Assembly: GCA_002320245.1 (NCBI GenBank)
Contig: DCKD01000071.1
Span: 1 to 38,872, forward strand
Reading direction: 5' to 3'
Length of the DNA: 38,872 bases
Source: Lachnospiraceae bacterium UBA1683
Lineage (GTDB): Bacteria > Bacillota > Clostridia > Lachnospirales > Lachnospiraceae
Below, piece by piece: positions 15,751 through 24,647 of the stretch; position 1 is the stretch's first letter; the number at the start of each line of letters is the position of its first letter. Below the pieces are notes generated by a model, which did not search any database, was not told the origin of the DNA, and saw only the letters and a list, made by a program, of their open reading frames with translations. A program made the translations under genes and the position numbers.

Positions 15751-18324
15751 CTAATTCCACGACGTATAAATCAATTGTCTTTTGTCAAATGCTTCTTTTC
15801 CACCCTCCATAATATCAACAATTTGCTTATGCGTAGATTTGAGATCGATATTCCCCTGCGATATATCAATTTTTGTATCTTGATAATCAACCACAAAAAT
15901 TCTTTCAGCATCACCCAGAACCGGAATGTTAGCATTATGTGTAGCAAAAATAAATTGTATTTCTTGTTTCTTTTTCGCAATTGCTGTAATCACTTCATCG
16001 TAAATAATTTTATTATCCAAATCATCTTCTGGCTGATCTATAAGAATAATATCATTATCGGACTGCATGAGTATAAATAATATAAGAGCCGACGCACGCT
16101 GACCTATTGAATGGTGTCGTAATAATTTTTCATGATAGTATATTTCTACCTTATTTGGAACTTGATTCTTCAAAAGTTCCGAATATTGATCTTGCAATTT
16201 TTTATCAAGCTTTGTATATTCTGAAATTGAAATGATTTCCTTAATTTTTTTACCGTCACATAATATCCAATCTTCTATAAGCTCTACATAGTCTCTAAAA
16301 GTATCACATAATGATTGATACTTTAAATCAGAAATACCTGAGCCTCTAAAATCTGACTTCATCTGCGTTTTAAAGCTTTCTCTGTCACCTTTAAAATCAA
16401 TAGTAATTTTTAATTCGCTTTGCGACTCATTAATCTTTTGAATTTCGAATTCATATGCATTGAACTGCGCCAACAATATATCATTTCTCTCACGTGTTGC
16501 CTTTTTAAACGCACTTTCTATTTGCTTTCTCGATTTAGCTCGTTCATCTAGTTGTTGTAAGTTCTCTTTATATTTTTCTAGTTCTTCTGTCATTTTGACA
16601 AATCCGTCAATATCTAATGTATCATCTTGAATTTCTCTTTTAATTTCAGTAAATTCATCTGAAAGACCTTCTATTTTTTTCGACAATTCTGCTATTACAC
16701 TTGCAAATTCTGACGATCTACTTTCTATCTGCGTGACAGCTTCTCCAATTTTTGTAATTTCATTGCCAATCACACTTAAAATATTGCTTGCCTTCTTTAT
16801 AATATCGGGATTATAAATGCTTTCCGCACCTTGCAAGCTTAAAGCCACATCTTTATTTTTATCATAGCACTGTTTTAATTCTCGTACTGTTGAATCAATT
16901 CTTCCTTTTACAGAATCTAACTTTGTTTTATCTGTTGTGTATCCAGTTTGTTTTTTTAATTTTTCTGCAACCCCTTTTTCCTTGTAAATAGACATTTTAT
17001 GCTCAACTTCAGATTTTCTAACTTTACACTCTTCAATCTGCTCTGGAATTTTATTTGCATCTAATAATTGAGAGATCGCTGTTGTCAATTCGCTCACACA
17101 AGATGTTATTTCTGCGCTTTTTCCAATTTTTCCACCAACAAGTTTCTCAAGGAGTCCATTTTCATGATCAGCACTATTTGATAAATCTTTTTGTCCAAAA
17201 TATTGAATACCATCAAACAAACTTGACGGTTGTATATTTAAGTCGATTCCATTTTCATCTATAACATTACTTTGTTCACCATATATACGGCTGATAGTAT
17301 AACGTTTGCCATGTTTATCAACAACAGATAAAGTTGCTTTTCCTCCTGAACCAAAAATATTTTTTATTAATGATTCTTTATATTCCTTATCTGTTTGTAA
17401 TGGCAAATCAAATATATAACGAATTGCTTCAAGTACAGATGACTTTCCACTTCCACGAATTCCAATTAACGAATTAAGTTCTGATGAAAACATGATAGTC
17501 TGTCCATCAAATTTTCCTCCTTGAAAGCTTATTGCCTCAATGTACCCATGTTTTTGTTCCGGCAATGTTTCTGAAACTCTATTTTTATAATCCTGTAGAG
17601 CAAACTTAATCGCTGCATATGAGTATTCACCAATTTTTAAATATGTGTGTTTATCACCTTTTCCAATGTCCTTCAATGATTTCGGATCAGCTCCCTCTAT
17701 AAGAGCTGGAATATACCCAAAGCAGTGATTAAATTTATTTATATTATCTCTTGTCCTCGACTTTTGTATTCCTAAAACTCGTTTTCTGAACGGAGCAAGC
17801 CCTGAAAGTGATTCTAAAAGACCGCCTCCACATTCATTAAATAAACCACTGTTTTGGTCAACATGAGCAAATATTACAAAATAATCTTTTCCATACTCTT
17901 CAAGTTTTTCCAACGTATTTTTCAAATCATAACAACATTTTGTATTTCTGTTTTCAGGATTTGATATTGTCGCAAATGCAGCCGTCAAAAATGTCTGAAT
18001 ATGATTATTACCATTTTCTAACCATTCATCGGGATTGAAAACAATAAGGGTATGTATACCATTTGAACCTTCTTTAACTGTCAGTTCCACGCCTGGTAAT
18101 ATAAATATTTTTTCTTTACCTGCTGCCTTTTTTAGTGCTTTATATTCATCCTTGTCAAATTTATTATGATTTGTAATAACTCCAACAGAAATATTTGCCT
18201 GTTTTAGTGCTAAAACATATGATTTTATAAAATCATTTGGCTCTCCACTATATGAAAATTCTTTATCTTTTTGTGTATGCAGATGAAAATCCGCTCTTAA
18301 AAATTCAAGCCCTGCTTCAAACAT
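15751..18324 (-). CDS. PHP-domain and SMC/RecF-like ATPase, BREX-associated
   Basis: An 857-residue two-part protein. The first ~200 residues form a PHP-type metal-dependent phosphoesterase domain (ADFHLHT near 11-17, VITNHNK near 49-55, FAHVDQ near 150). The rest is an ABC-type ATPase with a split nucleotide site: Walker A GIRGSGKSS at about 287-295, a long coiled-coil region (about 390-640), a signature-like SIGQRAS, Walker B IILIDQPEDDLDN and a final FATHNANIPV. I recall this architecture from 'TrlF family AAA-like ATPase' annotations; its function is not established to my knowledge. It starts 17 nt after brxL with a GGAGGG site, so it is the last gene of the BREX operon. Its DNA is visibly more AT-rich than brxL, suggesting a separate origin. 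It could be a nuclease effector or a stand-alone defence gene. Confidence 0.82.
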   Translation of the reverse strand: MFEAGLEFLRADFHLHTQKDKEFSYSGEPNDFIKSYVLALKQANISVGVITNHNKFDKDEYKALKKAAGKEKIFILPGVELTVKEGSNGIHTLIVFNPDEWLENGNNHIQTFLTAAFATISNPENRNTKCCYDLKNTLEKLEEYGKDYFVIFAHVDQNSGLFNECGGGLLESLSGLAPFRKRVLGIQKSRTRDNINKFNHCFGYIPALIEGADPKSLKDIGKGDKHTYLKIGEYSYAAIKFALQDYKNRVSETLPEQKHGYIEAISFQGGKFDGQTIMFSSELNSLIGIRGSGKSSVLEAIRYIFDLPLQTDKEYKESLIKNIFGSGGKATLSVVDKHGKRYTISRIYGEQSNVIDENGIDLNIQPSSLFDGIQYFGQKDLSNSADHENGLLEKLVGGKIGKSAEITSCVSELTTAISQLLDANKIPEQIEECKVRKSEVEHKMSIYKEKGVAEKLKKQTGYTTDKTKLDSVKGRIDSTVRELKQCYDKNKDVALSLQGAESIYNPDIIKKASNILSVIGNEITKIGEAVTQIESRSSEFASVIAELSKKIEGLSDEFTEIKREIQDDTLDIDGFVKMTEELEKYKENLQQLDERAKSRKQIESAFKKATRERNDILLAQFNAYEFEIQKINESQSELKITIDFKGDRESFKTQMKSDFRGSGISDLKYQSLCDTFRDYVELIEDWILCDGKKIKEIISISEYTKLDKKLQDQYSELLKNQVPNKVEIYYHEKLLRHHSIGQRASALILFILMQSDNDIILIDQPEDDLDNKIIYDEVITAIAKKKQEIQFIFATHNANIPVLGDAERIFVVDYQDTKIDISQGNIDLKSTHKQIVDIMEGGKEAFDKRQLIYTSWN

Positions 18325-18341
18325 TTTATCCCTCCTAGTGT

Positions 18342-20459
18342 TTATTCTACCCCAAGTGCCTTAAACACAGCATCCTCCGCACTCTGATATGGAATCAACT
18401 GAAATGCACTCATCAGATCAGCCGGAACACTTGCGAAATCAACGAAAGAGGTACTCGGAATCAGCACCTTCTTTGCACCGCTGTCCAGGCTCACTTGAAG
18501 CGTATTGGCAAGCTCATCCACCTTTATCATCGTGCCGCTGATTGTAATATCTCCCAGGATTGCCAGATTGCTGACCACTGGCTTTCCCAGCGCAATCGAA
18601 CAAAGAGCAATCAACGTAGGCAGTGCCAGCTTTTCAGTCATTCCGATACCCTGCAAATCCTGATAATTGATGATATAGTCTTTGGTCGAGGTACTGATAG
18701 AACCGCTGATCCGGTTGCCATTTGCTTTCAAATAGTTAAATGCCGTATTCACAGCTTCCTTGCATTTAGAATCACTGCCCAAACCTGTCCGTTCAATCTT
18801 GCCATTTCCGGGAAGCATCTGGCTTTCCAGACGGAATACGCCAATCATGCCGTTTTTTCCTCTGGATACGGTATAAACCTGTCCCGGATTGCACATACCG
18901 TCCGGGATCAGCTTACCGCCGCCCTGTTCCGGTACAGAAACATAATGCTCTGACATATCCTCCAGGTCAATATAAGAGAAGTTCACATCGTAGAACTCCA
19001 TACCGCCCAGTTTTTTCAGCTGTTCTTTTACACGGCGGCGCATTTCCAATGCAATCTGAATGACTTCTTTTAGTTCTTCTTTGGTAAACTCACCATTCGG
19101 GTACATCAGCTTCAGATAACCGTCTACCATGCGGCGGACTGCAATCGTATCACGCTGATTCAGATTTCTTCCCAGACGGAAATAGTGGTCAAGTGCGTCA
19201 CCATACTGTTCCTTACGAAGTTCCCGGATAAACTCTGCCAGATAATCACTGATAAAGCCGTAATCATCGGTAAAATGCTCCGGTCTAAATTTCGGAATTT
19301 CCCAGCCTGGAAGATAGCAGTGCATACGGTCAAGAAATGCCGTATCCGTTCCCATTTCCGGCGGGAAAGGTGCAAACAGACTGGAAGTTTTCAACAGCAC
19401 ATCCACGCTCTGATCGATGTTTCCAACAAAGACCATAGAAGCAGTAGCAGCCTTTTCTTCCTTGCCACGGGCAAAAGAACCGGATGCCATATAGTCCTTC
19501 ATTATCTGGATACCATCTTTATCTTTGAATTTGATACCAGCCACTTCATCAAAGGCAACACAGTCCCACAAGCCGACCAGTCCGACCGTCTTGCGTCCCA
19601 TATTGTAAAACAGGTTTGCAACTGTTGTCTGTCCACCGGAAATCAAAATACTGTTCGGAGAAATTTCTTTGTAAAGATGGGACTTACCAGTGCTTCTCGG
19701 TCCCAGCTCACAAAGATTAAAGTTATTCTCGACCAACGGAATCATACGGGTCAAGAGCAGCCATTTCTCACGGTATGTAAATTCATCCGGCTCCATGCCG
19801 ATAGAACGAAGAAGAATATCCAACCATTCATCTTTGGTAAAGGCTTTTCGTCCCTGTTTCAGCTCGTCAATATCAATGTGCGGCATCTGAATCGGTGTCA
19901 GCTTACGGATACTGATTGGAGAAATATCTTTCTGCTTTTTTTGCTTTGAACGAAGCGGATTTCCATCAATATCCTCAATGCCAAAGTTATTGTCGCCTTC
20001 AACCTCATAATCCAGCTGAACAATACACCAGATACCGCCGCAGAGCAGACGATCAAACTTTTCCGGGTATTCATCGGCAATCGGTACATTGCCGACTCCC
20101 AGATTAGAAAACTCTGCAAAAAAGCAGTCCTTTTTCATATTCAGTCGGACAGTCACCATATCAATGATCGTGTGACTGCCTTTTTTACGCAGCTGAGACA
20201 GAATCTTCTGTGATTCATCCGGGCGTACAAAGTTGTCAGCAAGAATCCTCTTTACATTCTGTACGCCTTTTTCAATGACAGTTTCATCATCTGAGCTACA
20301 ATACTGACCCAACAGAAACTCAAGGACATAAACCGGGACATTCGCTCCTTCCTTGATTTTCTTTGTCAGGTCTTTCCGAACAATCTTACCGTCAAAGTTC
20401 TGGCGGAGCTTGTTCTTTATTTCTTCACGGGTGCTTTCACCCTCTGTAAATTGCTCCAT
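18342..20459 (-). CDS. brxL: BREX protein BrxL (AAA+ with Lon-like C-terminus)
   Basis: A 705-residue protein matching BrxL of type 1 BREX. An N-terminal DNA-binding region is followed by an AAA+ core with Walker A GPRSTGKS (253-260) and Walker B CVAFDE (about 300-305). A Lon-like C-terminal domain (about 560-700) contains LGDITISG and SGAKKVLIP. Compared by eye with Lon, the catalytic Ser position is Lys (in TEKLALP) and the Lys position is Ala (in VDELANTL), so proteolysis looks unlikely. That fits published work describing BrxL as a DNA-binding ring ATPase needed for defence but not for methylation. It follows pglZ by 17 nt. Confidence 0.95.
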   Translation of the reverse strand: MEQFTEGESTREEIKNKLRQNFDGKIVRKDLTKKIKEGANVPVYVLEFLLGQYCSSDDETVIEKGVQNVKRILADNFVRPDESQKILSQLRKKGSHTIIDMVTVRLNMKKDCFFAEFSNLGVGNVPIADEYPEKFDRLLCGGIWCIVQLDYEVEGDNNFGIEDIDGNPLRSKQKKQKDISPISIRKLTPIQMPHIDIDELKQGRKAFTKDEWLDILLRSIGMEPDEFTYREKWLLLTRMIPLVENNFNLCELGPRSTGKSHLYKEISPNSILISGGQTTVANLFYNMGRKTVGLVGLWDCVAFDEVAGIKFKDKDGIQIMKDYMASGSFARGKEEKAATASMVFVGNIDQSVDVLLKTSSLFAPFPPEMGTDTAFLDRMHCYLPGWEIPKFRPEHFTDDYGFISDYLAEFIRELRKEQYGDALDHYFRLGRNLNQRDTIAVRRMVDGYLKLMYPNGEFTKEELKEVIQIALEMRRRVKEQLKKLGGMEFYDVNFSYIDLEDMSEHYVSVPEQGGGKLIPDGMCNPGQVYTVSRGKNGMIGVFRLESQMLPGNGKIERTGLGSDSKCKEAVNTAFNYLKANGNRISGSISTSTKDYIINYQDLQGIGMTEKLALPTLIALCSIALGKPVVSNLAILGDITISGTMIKVDELANTLQVSLDSGAKKVLIPSTSFVDFASVPADLMSAFQLIPYQSAEDAVFKALGVE

Positions 20460-20476
20460 CTTTCTATCCTCCGGTA

Positions 20477-23074
20477 TTAACTAAAGAAATCAAACTCATC
20501 CACCGCAAAGGCGATGTCAATCTGGAACGGCTCACGCTGTGACATCTGCAATCCCTGTTCATCTGCAATTACCAGATAGTAAGTAGCGGTATTGCTGTAT
20601 TTCAGAGATTTCAGATTAAACTGGCAGCGGAAAGTTCTCTCTGCACCGTTGTCGCTTGTCTTATCTGCAATAATCTTCTGAACATCACTGATCTGCTTGC
20701 CGTTTTCGTCCGTAAAGTAAACCTGATAGGTTGCCGCTTCACGGTTTGCGCTGACGGCATCCCTCTGATAGAAGTTCAGCGAGAAAATCATATTGCTGAT
20801 TTTTCGGTTTGCTGACAGCAGATTGACGGTTACCGGCTTGGTATCATATTTCTGCTTATTACGCTTGTATTCCATAGAATCATTGCGGAGATAGTGGTAC
20901 TCGATCACCGGAACAACCATTTCCTGCAAGCTGATACCGCCATGCACAAAGTTCATGCCGCCGCCATTCATCTTGATACGAATACTTTCTCTCGGTGCAA
21001 ATCCATCAAATTCCGTATTGCCGCCCAGGAACTTCACAGGCAACAGATAGTTCGGCTGTGCGCCTTTCTGCATGATTGCATAGCGTCTGCCGTATTCCAC
21101 GTCCATGCCGTTAAAGCTGGTCTTGTCCACCTTATCATCCTCAGTCAGCGGACTGTATGTATAAAGGAATCCATGGTCAGCCGTAATCAAAATATTCGTA
21201 CCGCCAAATTCATTTACAATAATACGCACAAGGTTCTTCAATTCTGAAATTGCTTTATCACAAACGGCAAAAACAGCAGTGTCGGAAGTATGGCTGGCTT
21301 CATCAATGGTATCGTGATAGATATAGACCACATCCATACCCTTTACCAACGCACTTCGTTCTGCTCGCTTCATAGCAATAATGTCATTATATTTCAGTGC
21401 TACACTTGCCGGATCTTCCGATTTCAGAACCTTATCCCGGTAAGTGCTTGCCGTAGACTGACCATCTGCCAGAACCGTCAAGCTATCGTTCCGAACTTCT
21501 ACCGTCAGTTCTTTGTGTGGCAGTAACGCTGCCATACCGAACTTTGTGATAGAGGGGAAGATGCTCTGCATACTGCTGATAGAAACCTTGCTCTGCGTTT
21601 CTCTCTGAAGCTGGTCTGCCATAGCAGCCGCCACTTCATAACGCATGGCATCCGAAATAATCACGAACACCTTGGTATCCGAAGTCTTAATGCGGGAACG
21701 ATAAAATTCTTCCTGTTGAGGTACTTCCAGAACCTTACCGTAAGTTGCCAGTTCATCTGCACACACATCCGACCAGTTATTACCCAGCTCACCTAAGAAC
21801 CAATGTGTATAGAGTCCTTCCACCTTATCAACAACGTGCTTGAACAAATCGTCCAGCAGAATATTGGAAGTCTCCAGACTCTTTTGGAAGCTCAGATGGA
21901 ACAAACGGTAATAGGTGTCCATCTGATAGTAGCTTTCCGTATATTCTTTCCAGATTCCTTTTGCTTCTGCGGTATGAAATCCGGCAGAGTGTTCCTTAAA
22001 GAAGCTCTGCATATTTGCTACTTGCAAAATGCCGTCATAGAAGTTCTCAAACGGCTCATACCAGGCACAGGTTCTCCGCTTTTCAACAGTTGAAGTAATG
22101 GTATCCACATCAATGATATGGTCACTGATCTCTGTCATCAGTTTTGTCAGAATCACTTCGTTGATACATGGGAAACACTCTGTTCCTGCCAGATCGTCCA
22201 CAGTCAGCTTCTCAAACCGCTGACGCAGACGGGCTTCATCTTCAACATACCGCGCCACATCGTATAACTGCTGAATATCCTCACTATGAAGCCATTCGGA
22301 AATAAAATCATAGCAATATGCCTGATGCGGCATGGAAATAAAGCTGTCCAGTCCGGCAAGATACTCTTGCCGCATGGTTCGAGTAGCAGCGGTCAAAAGC
22401 AAATGAATTGCCAGTCGTCCGAGGTCAGGTTCTTCCTCAGCGAATCCGCATCCCAGGCGAACCATCGCCCAGAAAGCACCGTCTGCATGATATTTTACGA
22501 AATCCTGATAAACAGTATTGTTCTTCAAATCCAGTCCAGCACGGAACACACTGCGGAGAATCATATTCGGCTGTGCGTCTTTCAATCCGCAGATTGCCGC
22601 CATGACAGCCATGTGCAACTGCGCCGAAGTTGCCGGAACTTTATTCTGTGTGCTAACTTTCAAGCGGCGGTCTTTCGCATTGAAATAAGCACGATAATTC
22701 TTGACCTGCTTCCGCATGGCCGGATTCGATGCAAGTCCCATCTCATCCATCCAAATGGAAATCAGGTCTGCCCGGAACTCCTCACTGTAAAGCTCCACAT
22801 CCAGAAGCCAGTTATCATCCAGGCGATTATATGCTAAAGGGCTGTAAACCAGATAGTTTGTGGTCAGATCATCTACCGAAAGCAGTTTCTTCACGGAAAA
22901 CGCATTATTGCCAGTTAAAGCAATCACCTTTGCATTTTCCAGAACCACTTCGTTCAGCTTATCTTCAAATTCCTTATCTTCATCATACCAGAAGATAATA
23001 CGACGCTGATAAAACTCCGGCAGAGGAGCCGCAAACCTGCGGTTTAAGTCTTGTATTACTTTGTCTGTATCCAT
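20477..23074 (-). CDS. pglZ: BREX-1 phosphatase-like protein PglZ
   Basis: An 865-residue PglZ type A protein of BREX type 1. The alkaline-phosphatase-like core is visible as FVIISDAMRYEVAAAM (about 470-485, with the metal-binding Asp) and ITADHGFLYTY (about 655). The C-terminal third is beta-rich. PglZ is required for both phage restriction and methylation in studied BREX systems and is reported to be a metal-dependent nuclease/phosphodiesterase in some. The ATG at 23074 lies 6 nt after the AlbA_2-type gene stop, and brxL follows after 17 nt. The length is as expected for the family and no defects are seen. Confidence 0.95.
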   Translation of the reverse strand: MDTDKVIQDLNRRFAAPLPEFYQRRIIFWYDEDKEFEDKLNEVVLENAKVIALTGNNAFSVKKLLSVDDLTTNYLVYSPLAYNRLDDNWLLDVELYSEEFRADLISIWMDEMGLASNPAMRKQVKNYRAYFNAKDRRLKVSTQNKVPATSAQLHMAVMAAICGLKDAQPNMILRSVFRAGLDLKNNTVYQDFVKYHADGAFWAMVRLGCGFAEEEPDLGRLAIHLLLTAATRTMRQEYLAGLDSFISMPHQAYCYDFISEWLHSEDIQQLYDVARYVEDEARLRQRFEKLTVDDLAGTECFPCINEVILTKLMTEISDHIIDVDTITSTVEKRRTCAWYEPFENFYDGILQVANMQSFFKEHSAGFHTAEAKGIWKEYTESYYQMDTYYRLFHLSFQKSLETSNILLDDLFKHVVDKVEGLYTHWFLGELGNNWSDVCADELATYGKVLEVPQQEEFYRSRIKTSDTKVFVIISDAMRYEVAAAMADQLQRETQSKVSISSMQSIFPSITKFGMAALLPHKELTVEVRNDSLTVLADGQSTASTYRDKVLKSEDPASVALKYNDIIAMKRAERSALVKGMDVVYIYHDTIDEASHTSDTAVFAVCDKAISELKNLVRIIVNEFGGTNILITADHGFLYTYSPLTEDDKVDKTSFNGMDVEYGRRYAIMQKGAQPNYLLPVKFLGGNTEFDGFAPRESIRIKMNGGGMNFVHGGISLQEMVVPVIEYHYLRNDSMEYKRNKQKYDTKPVTVNLLSANRKISNMIFSLNFYQRDAVSANREAATYQVYFTDENGKQISDVQKIIADKTSDNGAERTFRCQFNLKSLKYSNTATYYLVIADEQGLQMSQREPFQIDIAFAVDEFDFFS

Positions 23075-23080
23075 GCTGCA

Positions 23081-24604
23081 TTATCTCCCTTCCGTATTTT
23101 TTACATAAATTGTGCTTCGTGCCGCACCCTCTTTTCTCAAATAAGCGCCCTCAACCATATTCATTAAAACGGCTCTTGCTCTACGATGTTTTACTCCTAA
23201 AAGCTCCACTGTCTCAGCAGTAGTAATAGAGCCATTTTCCAATACATATTTATAAATCTGTTGTTCTTGTTCATTATTCGGCAGTCCTTCTATCGTATCC
23301 GGCATTTTACCGGCACTATCCGGCACTTTTTTGATAGTATCTGGCACTTTATCGGCACTATCCGGCATTTCATCGGTATTATCCGGCACTTTATTGGCGT
23401 TATTGAGGTCATTATGGGCATTGGGAACAACCTGACCTCGATAAATATTGATACGCAAATCAACTTCGCCGCCAATGAACTCCGGTTCCCGCAATCCGGC
23501 AGCTTTTACTTTTCCTATAATTCTCGGAATACCGCTTCCCCAATGCTCAATCAAATTCATATATGAAAAGGCATGAGCAAGTGCTTCATTTCTGATTTTG
23601 GAATAGCCTTCTTTCATCCGTTCCAGGGTTTGTCCCATTGGTAGCTTTCCTGGAGAAGTGATTTCCAACCGATTATCATACACCGCAACTTGTATCGTAC
23701 CGTGATCCAGATAACTGCGATGCACCATCGCATTGATAATCAACTCACGAATGGCATCCAGTGGGATTTCATAAACATCTTGGCGATAAATTCCCACAAT
23801 GTTAGCACCTAGATGAATATTTCGCAGAACAAACTGAAATGCTTCGTCTATTTGTTCCCATAGTGGTCCCGTATACTCACGCCGATCAACAAAAACTTCT
23901 TTAGTTGTTCCCTTAAACACACCACATTGCGTTGCAACGTGAAGTCCTCCGTTTCCTGTCAAAATAGCAAAGGCATTGGACGGATAATCTTTTCCATCAC
24001 GCTCAATCAAAACACCCCAGGAACGTAGCTGTTGTCTGCCAACATCTTTGATGGATGCTTTCTGTTCTTCCGTATGAGCGTTTTTGATTGCCTGTTCCTT
24101 CATAGCTTTGCAAAGAGCATCAATATCTTCGTCTGTAATAGTCAATCCAGTACACAAAGCCTGATCAAAGTAGCGGTTACTGCCCTCAAACAGCAGCTCT
24201 TTTATCATATACTCATCAGCAAGGCGAGTTGTTCCTGCAACACGGACATATACACCGCCTTCTCTGCCAAGGGCTTTGATATAATATGGGCGTTGTCTGC
24301 CCTCAGAAACCTCTACGACAATAACCGTCTTACCATCAACGGTCTGTAAAGTAATATCCGGGATAATTGCTGGTTCACAGCTATCTGATACGGCATTGGC
24401 AATGGCATCCATTTTCTTGAATACATCTTCCTTGTCAAAGCCGACTACTTCTCTTGTTTTATCAGCAATTCCGAAAATGATTTTTCCTCCGGTTCCATTT
24501 GCAAAGGCAACCACAGACTTCATATATTTGATACTTTTCTCCGGCAGGCTCTCTTTGAACTCCACATTCTTAGATTCTCCTGCAAGAATTTCTTCTATGG
24601 TCAT
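23081..24604 (-). CDS. AlbA_2/Schlafen-type ATP-binding transcriptional-regulator-like protein
   Basis: A 507-residue protein with an N-terminal AlbA_2 (Schlafen-like) domain (ESKNVEFKESLP near residue 10, then VVAFANGTGGKIIFGI). A central RecG-like ATP-binding region follows (HRSYLDHGTIQVAVYDNRLEI in blocks, then SYMNLIEHWGSGIPRI). A linker of five 7-residue repeats (about 405-440) joins it to a C-terminal winged helix (ETVELLGVKHRRARAVLMNM). Related proteins are often found beside BREX and restriction loci; their role there is not settled. Regulatory and nucleic-acid-cleaving functions have both been proposed for the wider family. The ATG at 24604 follows GAGGTG. It sits in the BREX operon between the 317-aa unknown gene and pglZ (6 nt gap), so co-expression is expected. 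Confidence 0.85.
   Translation of the reverse strand: MTIEEILAGESKNVEFKESLPEKSIKYMKSVVAFANGTGGKIIFGIADKTREVVGFDKEDVFKKMDAIANAVSDSCEPAIIPDITLQTVDGKTVIVVEVSEGRQRPYYIKALGREGGVYVRVAGTTRLADEYMIKELLFEGSNRYFDQALCTGLTITDEDIDALCKAMKEQAIKNAHTEEQKASIKDVGRQQLRSWGVLIERDGKDYPSNAFAILTGNGGLHVATQCGVFKGTTKEVFVDRREYTGPLWEQIDEAFQFVLRNIHLGANIVGIYRQDVYEIPLDAIRELIINAMVHRSYLDHGTIQVAVYDNRLEITSPGKLPMGQTLERMKEGYSKIRNEALAHAFSYMNLIEHWGSGIPRIIGKVKAAGLREPEFIGGEVDLRINIYRGQVVPNAHNDLNNANKVPDNTDEMPDSADKVPDTIKKVPDSAGKMPDTIEGLPNNEQEQQIYKYVLENGSITTAETVELLGVKHRRARAVLMNMVEGAYLRKEGAARSTIYVKNTEGR
23285..23389 (-). repeat. Five 21-bp coding repeats (heptapeptide linker)
   Basis: Within the AlbA_2-type gene, five consecutive 21-bp units encode heptapeptides of the form (V/M)PD(S/T/N)xxx, namely VPDNTDE, MPDSADK, VPDTIKK, VPDSAGK and MPDTIEG. 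They form a charged linker between the ATP-binding region and the winged helix. Such in-frame repeats can change copy number by slippage without breaking the gene. Confidence 0.85.
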
Positions 24605-24647
24605 AATAACACCTCGCTTTCTTTGGCAGTGTTAACCACCACTTTTG

